A stretch of DNA of 55,781 bases, from positions 1 through 55,781 of the forward strand of contig JAJAYD010000120.1 in assembly GCA_026786345.1 (NCBI GenBank), read 5' to 3'. The notes under the pieces were generated by a model, which ran no database searches, was not told the DNA's origin, and was given only the letters and a program-made list of their open reading frames with translations. Of this stretch, positions 53,727 through 55,781 are shown one piece after another; the stretch's first letter is position 1, and every line of letters starts with the position of its first letter. This DNA is from Chitinophagaceae bacterium. Lineage in GTDB: Bacteria > Bacteroidota > Bacteroidia > Chitinophagales > Chitinophagaceae. The position numbers were made by a program, and so were the translations under genes.

Positions 53727-55781
53727 CTAAACCAATACAGCCGCCTTTGACAGTATTTTTTCTATTGCCGTATCATATAATTCTTTCCATTCGTCAATGT
53801 GGCCCCAATAGTCGCCATGCATATCAATGTTGCTTCTGGTTACAATGCCAAGATATTCGAACGGTATGTTTGCTTTGCCGAGCACCGATATTAGCATTTC
53901 GGCATTTTTTAAAGTGGCTGAAACTACCACCCTACCCTGCCCCTCTCCAAACCAATAGCCATCTTTCCTAACCTCATTGTTGGTTTGCTGTACATCAAAA
54001 CCCAACGACTGGTTGAAACCGGACTCTAATAACGTGGTAATTAAACCGCCTTCGCTTATGTCGTGTACACTTTGAACCAGGCGGTCTTTGATCAATTTTT
54101 TTATAAGCTCATGCAGGTCAAACTCCTCGTCCAAATCAAAGTACGGTGCCGGCGAAAATTCAATTCCACATAGTTTGTGCAGGTACTCAGACGAACTGAT
54201 GTTACCGGTATTTTTTCCTATCATGTAAATAACATCGCCTGCCTGTTTAAAGTCCAGGGTCATCCTGTTTTCCATATCGTCTATCACGCCCACCATACCA
54301 ATGGTAGGTGTTGGATAAACTGCTCCATCGGGGTTTTGGTTATAGAAGCTAACGTTGCCACCGGTAACCGGTGTATCAAATTTTCTGCAGGCATCGCCCA
54401 TGCCCTTAACGGCGTGCACAAACTGGTAATACACTTCGGGGTCAAAGGGGTTACCAAAGTTGAGGCAATTGGTAATACCCAGGGGCTCACCACCGCTGCA
54501 AACGATATTACGGGCTGCTTCAGCCACGGCTATCATACCTCCCTTATATGGGTCGGCAAACACATAGCGGCTGTTGCAATCAACGGTAATAGCCAGTGCT
54601 TTGCCGGTGCCTTTTGCTATAACTATCGAGGCATCGCTGGGTGCATTGGTACTTGCGTTGGCAGCGCCTACCATACTGTCGTATTGGGTGTATATCCAAC
54701 GTTTGCCAGCTATATTAGGCAGTTGAATTAATTGTTTTGCTATTGCTTTAATGTCGGCAGGCTCAGCTATAGATTGTTCATCAAAAGCCTTGATCTTTTC
54801 AAAGTAGGCCGGCTCTTTATAGTCACGGTCGTTTTGTGGTGCGCCGCCGCCGAGTACCAGGCTTTCGGCATTTAAAACGGCTTCTAACTCTCCATCCATA
54901 TAAAATTGAAGCAAACCTGTATCGGTGACTTTTCCTATTTGCTGACAAGGCAGATCCCAGTTCTCAAATATTTGTAACACACTTTCTTCTTTGCCCTTTT
55001 CTATAACCACCAGCATTCGCTCCTGGCTCTCGCTCAACAGTAGTTCCCAGGCCTTCATGTGCTGTTGACGTGTGGGTACTTTTTCAAGATATATTTCCAT
55101 TCCTACGCCACCTTTTGCACTCATTTCGGCAGTGGAGCAAATAATGCCCGCGGCACCCATATCCTGCATACCTACCACGGCCCCTGTGGTTATAATTTCA
55201 AGACAGGCTTCCAATAATTTTTTCTCCTGGAAGGGATCGCCTACCTGTACCGCCGGCAGCTCCTCAACACTGTCTGCAGTTATATCAGCCGATGCGAAAG
55301 ATGCGCCGCCCATTCCATCTTTACCGGTAGCACTGCCCACAATAAAAACAGGATTACCCACCCCTTCGGCCGTTGCACTTATGGTTTGGCCATTGCGTAC
55401 AATACCAACGCTCATGGCATTAACCAGGGGATTGGTATGGTATCGTTCTTCAAAATAAGTTTCGCCGCCTATCGTAGGCACACCAAAGCAATTACCATTA
55501 TGACCAATTCCATGCACAACGCCGGAAACCAGGTGTTGGGTTTTGGCCTCGTTAATGTTGCCGAAGCGTAAGCTGTTTAAAGCTGCTATCGGACGGGCAC
55601 CCATGGTAAAAATATCGCGGTGGATACCCCCTACACCAGTTGCAGCCCCCTGAAAAGGTTCTATAGCACTTGGGTGATTGTGACTTTCAATTTTAAAAAC
55701 CACTCCCCATCCATCTCCAATATCCATTAAGCCGGCATTTTCTTCCCCTGCTTTTACGAGCATTTTTTTACCGTCTCTTGG
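53727..55781 (-). CDS. purL: Phosphoribosylformylglycinamidine synthase, PurL subunit (5' end cut)
   Basis: About 684 residues of PurL, which with PurQ and PurS converts FGAR to FGAM in purine synthesis using ATP. The frame stays open through the window edge, so the start is outside. Features are [22 protein letters not shown], written here as [14 protein letters not shown] and [11 protein letters not shown], then [56 protein letters not shown] and [10 protein letters not shown]. The separate glutaminase is absent, as in small-type PurL. Confidence 0.95.
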   Translation of the reverse strand, partial: PRDGKKMLVKAGEENAGLMDIGDGWGVVFKIESHNHPSAIEPFQGAATGVGGIHRDIFTMGARPIAALNSLRFGNINEAKTQHLVSGVVHGIGHNGNCFGVPTIGGETYFEERYHTNPLVNAMSVGIVRNGQTISATAEGVGNPVFIVGSATGKDGMGGASFASADITADSVEELPAVQVGDPFQEKKLLEACLEIITTGAVVGMQDMGAAGIICSTAEMSAKGGVGMEIYLEKVPTRQQHMKAWELLLSESQERMLVVIEKGKEESVLQIFENWDLPCQQIGKVTDTGLLQFYMDGELEAVLNAESLVLGGGAPQNDRDYKEPAYFEKIKAFDEQSIAEPADIKAIAKQLIQLPNIAGKRWIYTQYDSMVGAANASTNAPSDASIVIAKGTGKALAITVDCNSRYVFADPYKGGMIAVAEAARNIVCSGGEPLGITNCLNFGNPFDPEVYYQFVHAVKGMGDACRKFDTPVTGGNVSFYNQNPDGAVYPTPTIGMVGVIDDMENRMTLDFKQAGDVIYMIGKNTGNISSSEYLHKLCGIEFSPAPYFDLDEEFDLHELIKKLIKDRLVQSVHDISEGGLITTLLESGFNQSLGFDVQQTNNEVRKDGYWFGEGQGRVVVSATLKNAEMLISVLGKANIPFEYLGIVTRSNIDMHGDYWGHIDEWKELYDTAIEKILSKAAVLV

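Noticed and set aside
54177..54731. 184-codon plus-strand frame inside purL
   Set aside because: It is antisense to a strongly conserved purL region and has no recognisable motif.

Overview
This window reads as a chromosomal segment of a low-GC Bacteroidetes bacterium, most likely of the Chitinophagaceae or a close relative; this is inferred from gene content, with no marker gene or database search behind it. Supporting signs are TAnnTTTG -7 promoter elements with little Shine-Dalgarno signal, type II and type III glutamine synthetases side by side, bacillithiol (bshA) and futalosine-menaquinone (mqnB, mqnD) genes, an ADP-heptose epimerase, DUF4292, DUF4407 and S9 DPP-IV proteins, and an unusual EF-P loop. 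No rRNA, tRNA, CRISPR array or intact insertion sequence was seen. Both edges cut genes: an rsmI-like 3' end at the left and purL at the right.

Layout. 0-17 kb is dense housekeeping DNA: an M28 peptidase, bshA, an ispF-dut-DUF4292-envC operon, fabH, a trans-sulfuration enzyme, fabD, two queD paralogues with folE, mqnB-mqnD, a photolyase and a PabC-like enzyme. 17-25.7 kb is signalling and accessory: two lone LuxR-type response regulators, a small protein with a C-terminal CPPYC motif, a multi-pass membrane protein, a histidine kinase and a third regulator, then a large membrane protein and a kinase-like/HAD-phosphatase-like pair. 25.9-29.3 kb holds the two glutamine synthetases, followed by a broken Spy/CpxP-like gene. 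30-40 kb holds accC-accB, kup, efp, a TPR protein, two small exported proteins and yidC.

40-46 kb is a looser accessory stretch: DUF4407, about 0.8 kb of decayed coding sequence, a remnant of an outer-membrane barrel, then a run of small envelope genes (two DM13-like lipoproteins, two barrels, YceI). 46-55.8 kb returns to core genes: a DPP-IV-like peptidase, pyrG, a dienelactone hydrolase-like protein, proC preceded by two tiny ORFs, hldD and purL.

Two dispersed intergenic repeat families stand out. R1 (four copies, before bshA, fabH and mqnB and in the pyrG/dienelactone hydrolase gap) has a conserved TTCCG-N6-CGGAA hairpin core. R2 has two copies, near accC and between hldD and purL. The most system-like candidate is the 19.6-22.3 kb cluster of CPPYC protein, membrane protein, kinase and regulator, flanked by two paralogous regulators. 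All product names come from reading motifs and gene order by eye; no alignments were run.
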